Source of the DNA: Hyphococcus aureus
GTDB lineage: Bacteria > Pseudomonadota > Alphaproteobacteria > Caulobacterales > Parvularculaceae
Assembly (NCBI RefSeq): GCF_042643165.1
Contig: NZ_JBHRSH010000001.1
Location: forward strand, 620,001-684,000
Direction: 5' to 3'
DNA: 64,000 nt
The translations under genes were made by a program, and so were the position numbers. Positions 1-8,169 of this stretch are shown piece by piece. The notes below the pieces were generated by a model. It worked only from the letters and a program-made list of their open reading frames with translations, did not search any database and was not told the DNA's origin. Within the stretch, counting starts at the first letter, position 1; every line of letters begins with the position of its first letter.

Positions 1-205
1 CATTGTCGAGCTGGCGCACCTGCCACGGCATGCCGAGCTCATTAAGGACCGGCCCGACCGTCTGAACGCTGAATTTGCGAACCACCGTTTCCGGATTGGA
101 AAGACCCGACCCGGAAGCGCCCATCTCGTTTTGCGCCGACGCGCTGGAAACGCCGACCGTCATCGCCATCGCCGCAGCGCCCAAAATAGCGGTAATCTTT
201 TTCAT
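1..205 (-). CDS. Secreted YbjN-like protein, N-terminal part only
   Basis: The gene runs off the left edge, so only the first 68 residues are visible. It opens with a clear signal peptide (MKK start, hydrophobic Ala-rich core, cleavage probable after SASA-Q near residue 23). The following stretch, with 'PETVVRKF' and 'VLNELGMPWQVRQL', resembles the start of alphaproteobacterial YbjN-domain proteins, but too little is present to be certain. It is divergent from rsmB, with about 145 bases between the two starts that must carry both promoters. The export signal is directly visible; the family is an inference. Confidence 0.6.
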   Translation of the reverse strand, partial: MKKITAILGAAAMAMTVGVSSASAQNEMGASGSGLSNPETVVRKFSVQTVGPVLNELGMPWQVRQLDN

Positions 206-349
206 GACCCCTCTTCCCCTGTAAAAACTCGCGCCGGCCCTCCCCGGCAAGCCTTAACCTTAGGCGAAAAGAGCCCGGACGGCCAGATGCGTGTTTTCCC
301 ACTGATTTCGGGTGACTTTCCGTCCTAGGCGTGGTTTACGCGGGCTCTT

Positions 350-1834
350 ATGGAAAAAAGACCGTTTTCAGGACCGAAAAAACGCGACGACGCCCGTCGC
401 GGCAAGCCCGACAGGCCATTTGACAAGGCGCGTCCTAAACGCCGTCGCGATGATGATGACCGCTCCGATGACGGACGTCCGGACAAAGGCGAGGCCGGCG
501 CCCGAGCGCGCCCGCTTTCGACCATGCCCGGGGTCGAAGCGCGCCGCGCCGTGCTGGAAATTCTAGACCGCGTCAATGAAGGCGCGACGCTTGACGACGC
601 TATCGCCAGGACGCGGCCCTTTGAACATCTCGAAGGCCCTGACCGCGGCTTCGCCCGGCTTCTGGCCACCGTCACATTGCGCCGTCGCGGCGCTATCGAT
701 CACTTGCTCGGAACCTGGTTAGACCGGCCCCTGCCGAAAAAATCCGCGCGCGTCATGGATATTCTGCGCATCGCCGCCGCGCAGCTCTTGATCCTCGAAA
801 CTCCGGCGCACGCAGCCGTCGCCACCTCGGTTGAGCTCGCCAATGAGCGCGGAGAAACCGCCGGCTACGCCTCGCTCATCAACGCCATCTCGCGCAAAAT
901 CTCAGCCGCAGGCGTTGAAGCCTTTCAGAAAATACCCGCACGCACCGACACGCCGTCATGGATGTGGCGCGCGTGGGAGCGCAGCTATGGCCCCCACGGA
1001 GCCAAGGCCATCGTTGAAGCCCATCGCGGCACGCCGCCGCTTGATCTCACCTTCAAGCCTTCCGAGAATCTCGAGGACTGGGCCGCACGCCTGACCGAAG
1101 CCGGACAAGATGCAGCACTCCTTTCTCCGGCGACGCTGCGCCTTACGAAAGTGAGCGATGTTACGGCGCTGCCGGGATTTGAGGACGGCGCCTGGTGGGT
1201 GCAGGATATCGCAGCGAGCCTGCCGGTCCGGCTCCTGGGCGATGTCGCAGGCAAGAGTGTTTTCGACCTTTGCGCCGCTCCCGGCGGCAAGACACTGCAA
1301 CTCGCGGCGGCCGGAGCCACGGTGACCGCTGTCGATAAATCTCCCGCCCGCATGGAGCGCGTCAGCGAAAATCTTCTGCGCACGAAACTCACCGCCAATA
1401 TTGTCGAGGATGACGCCCTGCGCTTCAAGCCGCAGGAAAAGGCCGACATGATCCTGCTCGACGCTCCCTGCACGGCGACCGGGACCATCAGGCGCCATCC
1501 GGACATTCCATGGTCGAAAGGCGAAACCGCCCTCACCGCCCTTGCCGAGCTACAAGGCAAGATGATCGACCATGCGCTGAGAAACCTCCTCAAGCCCGGC
1601 GGGCTTCTCGTCTATTGCGTGTGCTCGCTCCAGCGCGAAGAAGGCGAGGCCCAGGCGAAAGCGGCGCTGGCGCGCCATGAAAATCTTGAGCGCATCGCGA
1701 TCATGGCGGACGAAATCGGCGGCTATGAGAAGGCTGTCACCCGCGACGGCGACCTCAGAACCCTGCCCTCAATGCTCGGGGAAAAGGGCGGCATGGACGG
1801 CTTCTTCGCCGCCCGGTTCCGCTGGAATGGCTGA
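350..1834 (+). CDS. rsmB: 16S rRNA (cytosine-C5)-methyltransferase, RsmB family
   Basis: A 494-residue RNA m5C methyltransferase that in known members modifies C967 of 16S rRNA using S-adenosylmethionine. After a 60-residue basic, low-complexity N-terminal tail comes a NusB-like RNA-binding domain (about 65-200), then the Rossmann methyltransferase fold. Visible motifs are the SAM-binding DLCAAPGGKT, the motif IV DAPC (Cys374) and the motif VI CSLQREEG (Cys425, expected nucleophile). Both cysteines are present, so the enzyme should be active. The charged tail is longer than in the E. coli protein and might be trimmed if a later start is used, but no later start has a better ribosome site. Confidence 0.93.
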   Translation: MEKRPFSGPKKRDDARRGKPDRPFDKARPKRRRDDDDRSDDGRPDKGEAGARARPLSTMPGVEARRAVLEILDRVNEGATLDDAIARTRPFEHLEGPDRGFARLLATVTLRRRGAIDHLLGTWLDRPLPKKSARVMDILRIAAAQLLILETPAHAAVATSVELANERGETAGYASLINAISRKISAAGVEAFQKIPARTDTPSWMWRAWERSYGPHGAKAIVEAHRGTPPLDLTFKPSENLEDWAARLTEAGQDAALLSPATLRLTKVSDVTALPGFEDGAWWVQDIAASLPVRLLGDVAGKSVFDLCAAPGGKTLQLAAAGATVTAVDKSPARMERVSENLLRTKLTANIVEDDALRFKPQEKADMILLDAPCTATGTIRRHPDIPWSKGETALTALAELQGKMIDHALRNLLKPGGLLVYCVCSLQREEGEAQAKAALARHENLERIAIMADEIGGYEKAVTRDGDLRTLPSMLGEKGGMDGFFAARFRWNG

Positions 1835-2010
1835 ACGGCCGGATAAATCGTTAAAAATTAAACATTTAAGCGCCGCGCAGAAGCGCCAAAATCGACCGAA
1901 ATCGGACCTGGCGCCTCTTGATCGCGGCCCCAAGGCCCCCGATATTACGCCCTGAACTCCGCTGGGCGAAAAACCCGACGGAATCGATGAAACGAAAGGA
2001 TCAACGTCAC

Positions 2011-2739
2011 ATGAACGACTCTCGCAGACAATTCGGCAGCGCCGTCCCGCATACCGGAGGCGTCGCCATCGATCAGGGCCTGCGCCAGTACATGCTCGGC
2101 GTTTACAACTATATGGCGCTCGGCGTCGCCGGCACTGGTCTCATCGCCATGCTCATGGCGTCCAATCCTGCCCTTATGATCCAGATCATGACCACGCCCC
2201 TGAAATGGGTCGGCTTTATCGGGATTCTCGGCATCGGCTGGTTTGCGCCCCGAGTGATGATGAGCGGATCCAAAGTCGCCGCTCATGGCATGTTCTGGCT
2301 ATACGCCGCGCTCTGGGGCGCGATGATTGCGCCCATGCTGTTCATGTTTCAACAGCAAGGCGCCGCGGTTGAGATTTACAAGGCTTTCTTCATCACAGCG
2401 TCCGTCTTTGGCGCAGTGAGCCTCTATGGCTATACGACAAAACGCGACCTTTCCGGTTTCGCCCAGTTCTTTTTTATGGCGAGCATTGGCTTGGTCATCG
2501 CGATCGTCGTCAACGCCCTGATCTTCAAAAGCGGCATGATGAGTCTGATCACTTCCAGTCTCGTCGTCCTCGTCTTCTCAGGCGTCACGGCCTACGAGAC
2601 ACAAATGATCAAATCGCTTTACCGCGAAGGCAGCGCCATGAATGAACGCACGGCGATTTTCGGCGCCTTCGCGCTCTATGGCTCCTTCGTCACACTCTTT
2701 GTGCACATCCTCAATATTCTCGGGATCATGCGCGACTAG
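2011..2739 (+). CDS. Bax inhibitor-1/YccA family membrane protein
   Basis: A 242-residue inner-membrane protein with about seven hydrophobic helices and the family-typical 'YNYMALGVAGTG' start of helix 1, with 'VFSGVTAYETQ' and 'GAFALYGSF' near the end. Family members (YccA, YbhL, eukaryotic BI-1) are linked to membrane protein quality control or ion leak; a specific role here is not visible. The start at 2011 is chosen because GAAAGGA lies 10 bases upstream; an in-frame ATG at 1987 lacks such a site. A strong terminator follows 26 bases after the stop, so the gene is probably monocistronic. Confidence 0.9.
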   Translation: MNDSRRQFGSAVPHTGGVAIDQGLRQYMLGVYNYMALGVAGTGLIAMLMASNPALMIQIMTTPLKWVGFIGILGIGWFAPRVMMSGSKVAAHGMFWLYAALWGAMIAPMLFMFQQQGAAVEIYKAFFITASVFGAVSLYGYTTKRDLSGFAQFFFMASIGLVIAIVVNALIFKSGMMSLITSSLVVLVFSGVTAYETQMIKSLYREGSAMNERTAIFGAFALYGSFVTLFVHILNILGIMRD

Positions 2740-2764
2740 GCCGAGGAAACATCCCGGAAACAGC

Positions 2765-2795
2765 AAAGCCCCGCCAATGGCGGGGCTTTTTCTTT
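2765..2795 (+). terminator. Rho-independent terminator after the YccA-like gene
   Basis: An 11-base inverted repeat (2765-2775 against 2779-2789) with a 3-base loop is followed by a T-rich run. It lies directly after the YccA-like gene and before sseA. Confidence 0.9.
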
Positions 2796-2844
2796 ACAGG
2801 CGCACGCCAAAGCCGGAAGATCGTACAAAACAGGAGACGCCCGA

Positions 2845-3708
2845 ATGACAACTTTGCCGACGCCGCTCGTTTCCAGTGACTGGCTCGCCGACAATCTTGG
2901 CGCGCCGGACCTCGTCATTCTCGACTGCACGACGGTTCAGGAAGCGACAGCCGACGGGTCCTACGCCTTTGCTCCCGGCAAGGAGGCCTACGCCAAGGGC
3001 CATATTCCGGGCGCGGTGTTTTGCAACGTCCTTGAAACCCTCGCCGACAAGGACGATCCCCGGCCGCTGATGATGCCGAAATCGCAAGCGATCAAAGAGG
3101 CGATGGAAACCCTTGGGGTCGGTGATGGCACCAGCGTCGTTGTCTATGATCGCGGCAACCACACTTGGGCGGCGCGGGTCTGGTGGAGCCTGAAAACCCA
3201 TGGCTTTGACAAGGCCGCTGTCCTCGATGGCGGCTGGATGAAATGGACAGCGGAAGACCGCCCGGTCTCGACTGACACGCCCGCCATCAGACCCGCGTGT
3301 TTCACGCCCAACCATCAGCCGCAACGGATCGTGGCAAAAGAGGATGTGCTGACGGCGACAAGTGGTAACGCCAAAACACTCATTCATTCCCTGTCGCCGG
3401 AAGAATTCACCGGCGAAAAGCAAGTCATGCCAAGACCCGGACGTATTGCGAACAGCGTCAATGCGCCGGCCAACGCCCTGATCGATCCTGCAAACGGCGC
3501 CTATAAGAACAAGGACGCGCTTCTGGCGCATTTCCAAAAAGCCGGCGTCAGCCTTGATCGGCCCGCAATCACCTATTGCGGCGGGGGCGTCGCCGCCTGT
3601 TCCAACGCGCTGGCGCTAACCCTGCTGGGGTTTGACGATGTCGCCGTTTATGACGGATCGCTGGCAGAGTGGACCGCCGACCCCGACGCCCCCATGGAAA
3701 CGGGATAG
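2845..3708 (+). CDS. sseA: 3-mercaptopyruvate sulfurtransferase
   Basis: A 287-residue two-domain rhodanese. The N-terminal inactive domain contains the DCTTVQEA and 'AYAKGHIPGAVF' segments; the C-terminal domain carries the active loop 'YCGGGVAACS' with Cys245. The CGxGV form of the loop is that of mercaptopyruvate rather than thiosulfate sulfurtransferases, so the enzyme should move sulfur from 3-mercaptopyruvate to thiols or cyanide in the cytoplasm. AGGAG sits 8 bases before the ATG. It has its own transcription unit after the terminator at 2765. Confidence 0.92.
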   Translation: MTTLPTPLVSSDWLADNLGAPDLVILDCTTVQEATADGSYAFAPGKEAYAKGHIPGAVFCNVLETLADKDDPRPLMMPKSQAIKEAMETLGVGDGTSVVVYDRGNHTWAARVWWSLKTHGFDKAAVLDGGWMKWTAEDRPVSTDTPAIRPACFTPNHQPQRIVAKEDVLTATSGNAKTLIHSLSPEEFTGEKQVMPRPGRIANSVNAPANALIDPANGAYKNKDALLAHFQKAGVSLDRPAITYCGGGVAACSNALALTLLGFDDVAVYDGSLAEWTADPDAPMETG

Positions 3709-3791
3709 ACTGTCGCAAAAGTGAGACCGGCTGAGCTTAATGTCATCGATCGCGATTTGCCGGCGTAAGGCAGCGCCCGTAAAAGGTGGTT

Positions 3792-5024
3792 ATGCAGAGT
3801 TTTGATTGTTTCGAGTTGGCCATCACCAACGCCGACGCCGCAGCGGCAAAAACTTATGACCGCTATGTGGGCGAGTTTTTAAGCTATGGGCCGGAGCTGC
3901 GCTGTCTTTTCGCAGCAGCGGATGAAAATCCCGACGCCCCGCTTTTAAACGCGCACGCCGCTGCGCTGCATATGGCGTTTGAAGCCGCCGATGGATGGGT
4001 CGCGGCGGCGCCTTATCTCGCACGCATGAACCAAAAACAGGCGGACGCAAACGAACGCGAAAAACTCTTCTGCGCCGCCGTCTCTGCATGGCATCAGCAA
4101 AATTTCACCGCCGCTCTCGAAGCATTTGACGAGCTCACTGTGCGCTGGCCCGCCGATCTGTGCGCCATAAAATGGGGCCAGTATCACGCCTTTAATCTCG
4201 GCGACGCCGGCGCCTTGCTTCGTTTCGGCGAGCGCGCGCGCATCGCCCATGAAAACGCGCCTTACGCTCATGGCATGACAGCCTTTGCGCTGGAGCAAAA
4301 TCACCGCCTGGGCGAAGCCGAAGACGAGGGCATGCGCGCGTCCGAAATCGCTATTGATGACGCTTGGGCGCATCACGCGGTTGCGCATGTCATGGAAACC
4401 CAGCACCGCGCCCGCGAAGGCGCGCGCTGGCTCGATCGGTGCGCCCACACATGGGAGCATAAGGGCGTCTTCATCCGCGACCATAATTACTGGCATAGCG
4501 CGCTGTTTCACCTGGCTCTCGGTCAGGAAACCGAAGCGCTGGCCCTGTTTGACAGACGCCTCTGGGGCGCATGGCCGGAATTTCCGCAAGAGCAGATCGG
4601 CGCCGTCTCGATGCTGTGGCGGCTCGACCTTCGGGGCGTCGACACTGGCGAACGCTGGGCGCCGGTTGTGGCGGAAGCGCGCAAGCGCGCGGGCGATCAT
4701 CTCTTTCCCTTCCATGACCTGCACTATCTTTATGCGCTCGCCCGCGCAGGCGAACCCCATGAAGCAGACGACTTCCTCGTCACGCTGCGCAGGAAAGCGG
4801 AAGACGACATAACCGGCGTCTGGGGGGATATCTGCGTACCCGTTGCAGAAGGCCTTGTCGCCTATTTGCGCGATGATCATGAAACGGCGCTTGAAAAAAT
4901 TTCGCTCGCCATACCCGCTCTCCACCGCATCGGCGGCAGCCACGCCCAGCGGCATGTCTTTGTCGAAACGCTTGAAGCCTGCATGAAAAAACCCCGGCGC
5001 GAGACCGGGGCTTTTGAAGCTTAA
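3792..5024 (+). CDS. TTC38-like tetratricopeptide repeat protein
   Basis: A 410-residue soluble alpha-helical protein resembling the TTC38 family, which is widespread in bacteria and animals but has no established biochemical function. Repeated helical hairpins with the pattern 'A..H..AHVMETQHRAREGARWL' and a HDLHYLYALARAG segment near the end are visible; there is no signal peptide or catalytic motif. An in-frame GTG at 3786 is possible, but AAAAGG just upstream fits the ATG at 3792 better. Its last codons form one arm of the terminator of the opposing aldolase operon, an overlap of coding and termination signals. Confidence 0.8.
   Translation: MQSFDCFELAITNADAAAAKTYDRYVGEFLSYGPELRCLFAAADENPDAPLLNAHAAALHMAFEAADGWVAAAPYLARMNQKQADANEREKLFCAAVSAWHQQNFTAALEAFDELTVRWPADLCAIKWGQYHAFNLGDAGALLRFGERARIAHENAPYAHGMTAFALEQNHRLGEAEDEGMRASEIAIDDAWAHHAVAHVMETQHRAREGARWLDRCAHTWEHKGVFIRDHNYWHSALFHLALGQETEALALFDRRLWGAWPEFPQEQIGAVSMLWRLDLRGVDTGERWAPVVAEARKRAGDHLFPFHDLHYLYALARAGEPHEADDFLVTLRRKAEDDITGVWGDICVPVAEGLVAYLRDDHETALEKISLAIPALHRIGGSHAQRHVFVETLEACMKKPRRETGAFEA
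4986..5015 (-). terminator. Terminator of the glycolytic operon, inside the 3' end of the TTC38-like gene
   Basis: A CCCCGG/CCGGGG stem (4992-4997 and 5005-5010) with a 7-base loop is followed, reading on the minus strand, by six T residues (4991-4986). It lies about 35 bases past the aldolase stop. On the plus strand only a short TTTT follows, so it may act weakly in both directions. The whole structure is inside the coding end of the TTC38-like gene. Confidence 0.8.
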
Positions 5025-5046
5025 ATTGAGCTCGAGAACCGCGAGG

Positions 5047-5940
5047 CTAGCCTGCGCGAGAAGCCTCGAAGATACTGTCGATCGCCTCAGCAAGCTTGGC
5101 GTCAAATTCCGCATCACTTTGCTTGGCGGAAAGGCCTTCGGTCAGCGCCCGCGAAAAACTGGCGATCATGCCGGTGTTTTGCGCCAGCTTCGCATTCGCT
5201 TCATCGCGCGAATATCCGCCTGAAAGCGCAACGACACGCATGACGCGTGGATCGTCAATAAGAGGCTTATAAAGGTTGGCCTTGGTGGGCAGCGTCAGCT
5301 TCAGCATGACCTGTTTCCCCGAAGGAACTATGTCGAGATTCTTTTTGATCTCCGCGAGCAGGATGTCTTCGGCCTCCGCTTTATCCGCAATCGAAATCGT
5401 CACTTCCGGCTCGATGATCGGCACCAGGCCATGGGAAAGAATCTGGTTTCCGATTTCGAATTGCTGGGCGACGATCGCCGCAATGCCTGCCGGGTTCGCC
5501 GCGTCGATCACCGAACGCATCTTCGTGCCGAAGACGCCTTTTTTAACGGCGCGTTCCAATAGCGCATCAAGTTCAGGCATCGGCTTCATCAGCTTCACGC
5601 CGTCTTTTTCATCAGCAAGGCCCTTATCAACCTTCAGGAACGGAACAACGCCGCGCTTCTCCCAGAGATATTGCGCGGTCGGCACGCCATCGATGTCGCC
5701 ATCCATGGTGCGTTCAAACAGGATCGCGCCCATGACCTTGTCGCCTGTGAAGGCCGGCGACTTGATGATCCGCGCGCGCATCTGGTGAATGAGGCCGAAC
5801 ATTTCCTCGTCATTGGAATATTCGCTCTCATCAACCCCATAGAGCTTGAGCGCTTTCGGCGTCGATCCGCCGGACTGATCGAGGGCGGCGATAAACCCGT
5901 CTTTATTGGCGGCCTGATCGGCCATTTTCGTTTGCGTCAT
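5047..5940 (-). CDS. fda: Fructose-bisphosphate aldolase, class I
   Basis: A 297-residue class I (Schiff-base) aldolase that cleaves fructose-1,6-bisphosphate to glyceraldehyde-3-phosphate and dihydroxyacetone phosphate. The start region 'GFIAALDQSGGSTPKAL' is diagnostic of the glycolytic family. 'IIEPEV' (Glu178) and 'VMLKLTLPT' (Lys214, expected Schiff-base lysine) are in place. It is the last gene of the tkt-gap-X-pgk-Y-fda operon; AGAGGA precedes the ATG. The upstream neighbour ends only 30 bases away. Confidence 0.93.
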   Translation of the reverse strand: MTQTKMADQAANKDGFIAALDQSGGSTPKALKLYGVDESEYSNDEEMFGLIHQMRARIIKSPAFTGDKVMGAILFERTMDGDIDGVPTAQYLWEKRGVVPFLKVDKGLADEKDGVKLMKPMPELDALLERAVKKGVFGTKMRSVIDAANPAGIAAIVAQQFEIGNQILSHGLVPIIEPEVTISIADKAEAEDILLAEIKKNLDIVPSGKQVMLKLTLPTKANLYKPLIDDPRVMRVVALSGGYSRDEANAKLAQNTGMIASFSRALTEGLSAKQSDAEFDAKLAEAIDSIFEASRAG

Positions 5941-5970
5941 AACATCCTCTTTTTCGTAATTCCTAAATCT

Positions 5971-6444
5971 TCAACCAGCGCTCGACGAAAGCAGGTCCGG
6001 TTTCTGCAGAGTCCTCGCACCACGGACGCCATTGAAAGCCCCGAGCAGTGCCCAACCCCAAATCCAAGAAAATGCGTTGATATCCAAATCAACAATTCGA
6101 ACGACAACCTCAGCCAAGATCAGCAAGAAAGATAACAGTGCCGACACAAATGAAGCACGGCGCCATATCAAAAAGCTAAGAAGCATGAAAAGAGCTGCAC
6201 GTATCGCCTCAAATACTTTTAGATAGAGCACCAGATCCTGATTTCGAAAATTTTCTCCGATAACAGTTTGCTCGCCATAAAACTGAACCATCACAAGTGT
6301 AAAAACCGCTGATAATGCTCCCCACGCGGCTGCATAACTTCCTTGTCGGGAGGTTGATTTTGCCGATGCATAGGAACGAACGCTTGGAAACAAAATCCGA
6401 GGCGAACCATTTTGTCCTCCCTCTGCCTGTCTCCCCTCGGGCAT
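5971..6444 (-). CDS. Membrane protein of unknown function inside the glycolytic operon
   Basis: A 157-residue protein with a hydrophilic N-terminal 35 residues and about four hydrophobic helices ('YAAAWGALSAVFTLVM', 'AALFMLLSFLIW', 'FVSALLSFLLILAEVVV', 'IWGWALLGAFNGV'). I do not recognise the family. It starts 11 bases after the pgk stop, with AAGGA in front, and is therefore probably co-transcribed with pgk and fda. The DNA is visibly richer in A+T than pgk and fda on both sides, which suggests later insertion into an old operon. No transport or catalytic motif is visible. Confidence 0.75.
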   Translation of the reverse strand: MPEGRQAEGGQNGSPRILFPSVRSYASAKSTSRQGSYAAAWGALSAVFTLVMVQFYGEQTVIGENFRNQDLVLYLKVFEAIRAALFMLLSFLIWRRASFVSALLSFLLILAEVVVRIVDLDINAFSWIWGWALLGAFNGVRGARTLQKPDLLSSSAG

Positions 6445-6454
6445 TGTCTATTCC

Positions 6455-7648
6455 TTAGCCTTCCAGCGCCGCCACACCCGGCAGCGTTTTGCCCTCAAGC
6501 CATTCTAGGAACGCGCCGCCCGCCGTTGAAACATAAGTGAAATCATCTTCCACGCCGGCCGCGCTGAGCGCTGCGACCGTATCCCCCCCGCCTGCGACGG
6601 CGACAAGGCCGTCGTCTTTCACGCGCTTGGCGGCGTAGCGCGCCGCCTCCACAGTCGCCGTATCGAACGGCTTTATCTCAAAAGCGCCAAGGGGCCCGTT
6701 CCAGACCAACGTCTTGGCGGCTTCAATTTTTTCAGCGATCAGGTTCACCGTATCGGGTCCGAGATCGAGGATCATATCGTCAGCGCCGACGGCGTCGGCG
6801 GCCTTGACCTCGCGATCGGCGCCTTCCTTGAACTCCTTGGCGACGACCACATCGACGGGCAGGATGATTTCGCACCCTTTCGCCGACGCCTGTGTCATAA
6901 TCTCACGCGCCGTGTCGGCGAGGTCTGGCTCGCAAAGCGATTTCCCGACGGAAATTCCTTTCGCGAACAAAAATGTGTTCGCCATGCCGCCGCCGACAGC
7001 GAGGATGTCCGCTTTTCCAACGAGGTTCACCAGAAGCTCAATCTTGGTTGAGACCTTGGCGCCGCCGACAACCGCCATCATCGGCCGCACAGGCGCCGAC
7101 AAGGCGGCTTTGAGATAGTCAAGTTCGCGCTCCATGGCGCGACCCGCCGCAGACGGCAGCAGATGCGCAACCCCCTCGGTGGAGGCGTGGGCGCGGTGCG
7201 CGGCCGAGAAGGCGTCGTTCACATAAACATCGCCATTTTCGGCGAGCGCTTTTGCAAATTCCGGATCGTTCTTTTCCTCGCCGGCGTGAAAGCGGGTGTT
7301 TTCAAACACCGCCACATCGCCATCGAGCATTCGTTTGACGGTTTTCTTTGCCGCATCGCCGATACAGTCCTCAGCGAACTCAACCGGACCGCCGAGAAAT
7401 TTCTCCAGCGCTTTCGCCACCGGCTTCAACGACATTTCAGGATCAGCTTTACCCTTGGGACGTCCGAAATGGGAGAGAAGGAGAACCTTGGCTCCTTTTT
7501 TGGAAAGCTCCTGAATGGTCGGCAAAGCGCGCTCGATCCGGGTGGCGTCCGTAATGGCGCCGTCTTTCATCGGCACATTGAAATCAACGCGCACAAGAAC
7601 GCGCTTTCCAGCCACATCCAGATCGTCAATCGTTCGGTATCGCGCCAT
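6455..7648 (-). CDS. pgk: Phosphoglycerate kinase
   Basis: A 397-residue monomeric kinase transferring phosphate between 1,3-bisphosphoglycerate and ADP. The signature 'KRVLVRVDFNVPM' is at the N terminus, with 'LLSHFGRPKG', the hinge 'VNDAFSAAHRAHAST', and the nucleotide loop 'VVGGAKVSTK'; 'VAGGGDTVAAL' and 'VSTAGGAFLEWLEG' close the C-terminal domain. The start at MARYRT is chosen because upstream in-frame codons overlap the preceding lipoprotein gene. It lies 8 bases after that gene. Confidence 0.97.
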   Translation of the reverse strand: MARYRTIDDLDVAGKRVLVRVDFNVPMKDGAITDATRIERALPTIQELSKKGAKVLLLSHFGRPKGKADPEMSLKPVAKALEKFLGGPVEFAEDCIGDAAKKTVKRMLDGDVAVFENTRFHAGEEKNDPEFAKALAENGDVYVNDAFSAAHRAHASTEGVAHLLPSAAGRAMERELDYLKAALSAPVRPMMAVVGGAKVSTKIELLVNLVGKADILAVGGGMANTFLFAKGISVGKSLCEPDLADTAREIMTQASAKGCEIILPVDVVVAKEFKEGADREVKAADAVGADDMILDLGPDTVNLIAEKIEAAKTLVWNGPLGAFEIKPFDTATVEAARYAAKRVKDDGLVAVAGGGDTVAALSAAGVEDDFTYVSTAGGAFLEWLEGKTLPGVAALEG

Positions 7649-7656
7649 CTGAATCC

Positions 7657-8109
7657 CTATTCTTTCGCCTGGTCTTCGACTTGTTCCTGCGCTTCGCAAC
7701 GTGTGAACTCGATCAGGTCGCCATCATTGCGGGCAATACGCAATATGTCACCGTCAATATCGACATCCATTGTTTCTTCGGCCAGTTCCCCTTCAGCCGC
7801 GCAGCGCAGATTAAGACGCCAGCCGCCATCGGTGCCTTCTACTGCCGAGGCGATGTCACAGCTGTTTTCATAGCCAAGGAAGCGGTCCGATGTGAACTCG
7901 ATCGGGCCGGGCTCCCCCTCGCCATGATCGCACCATGCAGGATCCGCGGCCCAGATGCCGATAAAGAGAGGCGGCAGGGTATTTGGAATTTCGCCCGTTT
8001 CTGTCTTCACACGCTCCGGCACCGCGGGCTCTTCAACGGAAACCTGACGATTGCAGGCGGCCGAGAGGCTGCACAGAACAAGGATGAAGAGACGAAATCC
8101 GGACGTCAT
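7657..8109 (-). CDS. Small lipoprotein of unknown function
   Basis: A 150-residue protein with a signal sequence ending in a lipobox (LSAAC, Cys near residue 19), so it should be lipid-anchored facing the periplasm. The mature part is acidic and contains paired cysteines ('AWCDHGEG', 'ENSCDI', 'NLRCAAEG', 'FTRCEAQ'), which could form disulfides. The DPAWC and 'GYENSCDI' pattern resembles small secreted proteins seen in related bacteria, but no function can be named. A GTG at 8121 is also in frame; AGGTG before the ATG at 8109 decides the start. It sits between gap and pgk in the operon. Confidence 0.75.
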   Translation of the reverse strand: MTSGFRLFILVLCSLSAACNRQVSVEEPAVPERVKTETGEIPNTLPPLFIGIWAADPAWCDHGEGEPGPIEFTSDRFLGYENSCDIASAVEGTDGGWRLNLRCAAEGELAEETMDVDIDGDILRIARNDGDLIEFTRCEAQEQVEDQAKE

Positions 8110-8124
8110 TTGTGTTTGCACCTA

Positions 8125-8155
8125 GCGGCGGCGTGACCAAAGGTAACACCGCCGC
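8125..8155 (-). promoter_or_regulatory. Hairpin between gap and the lipoprotein gene
   Basis: Two 14-base arms (8125-8138 and 8142-8155) with a 3-base loop pair at 12 of 14 positions. No T run follows, so it is not a standard terminator. It lies between the gap stop and the next start, where it could act in mRNA processing or protect the gap transcript. Confidence 0.55.
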
Positions 8156-8169
8156 ATGAGTTTCGTTTC

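Noticed and set aside
1851..1869. Cluster of TTAA words before the YccA-like gene
   Set aside because: Spacings are 3 and 4 bases, not the 7 expected for CtrA; it is simply an A+T-rich leader.
3945..5117. 390-codon open frame on the minus strand
   Set aside because: It is opposite the TTC38-like gene and would overlap the aldolase end; no domain is visible.
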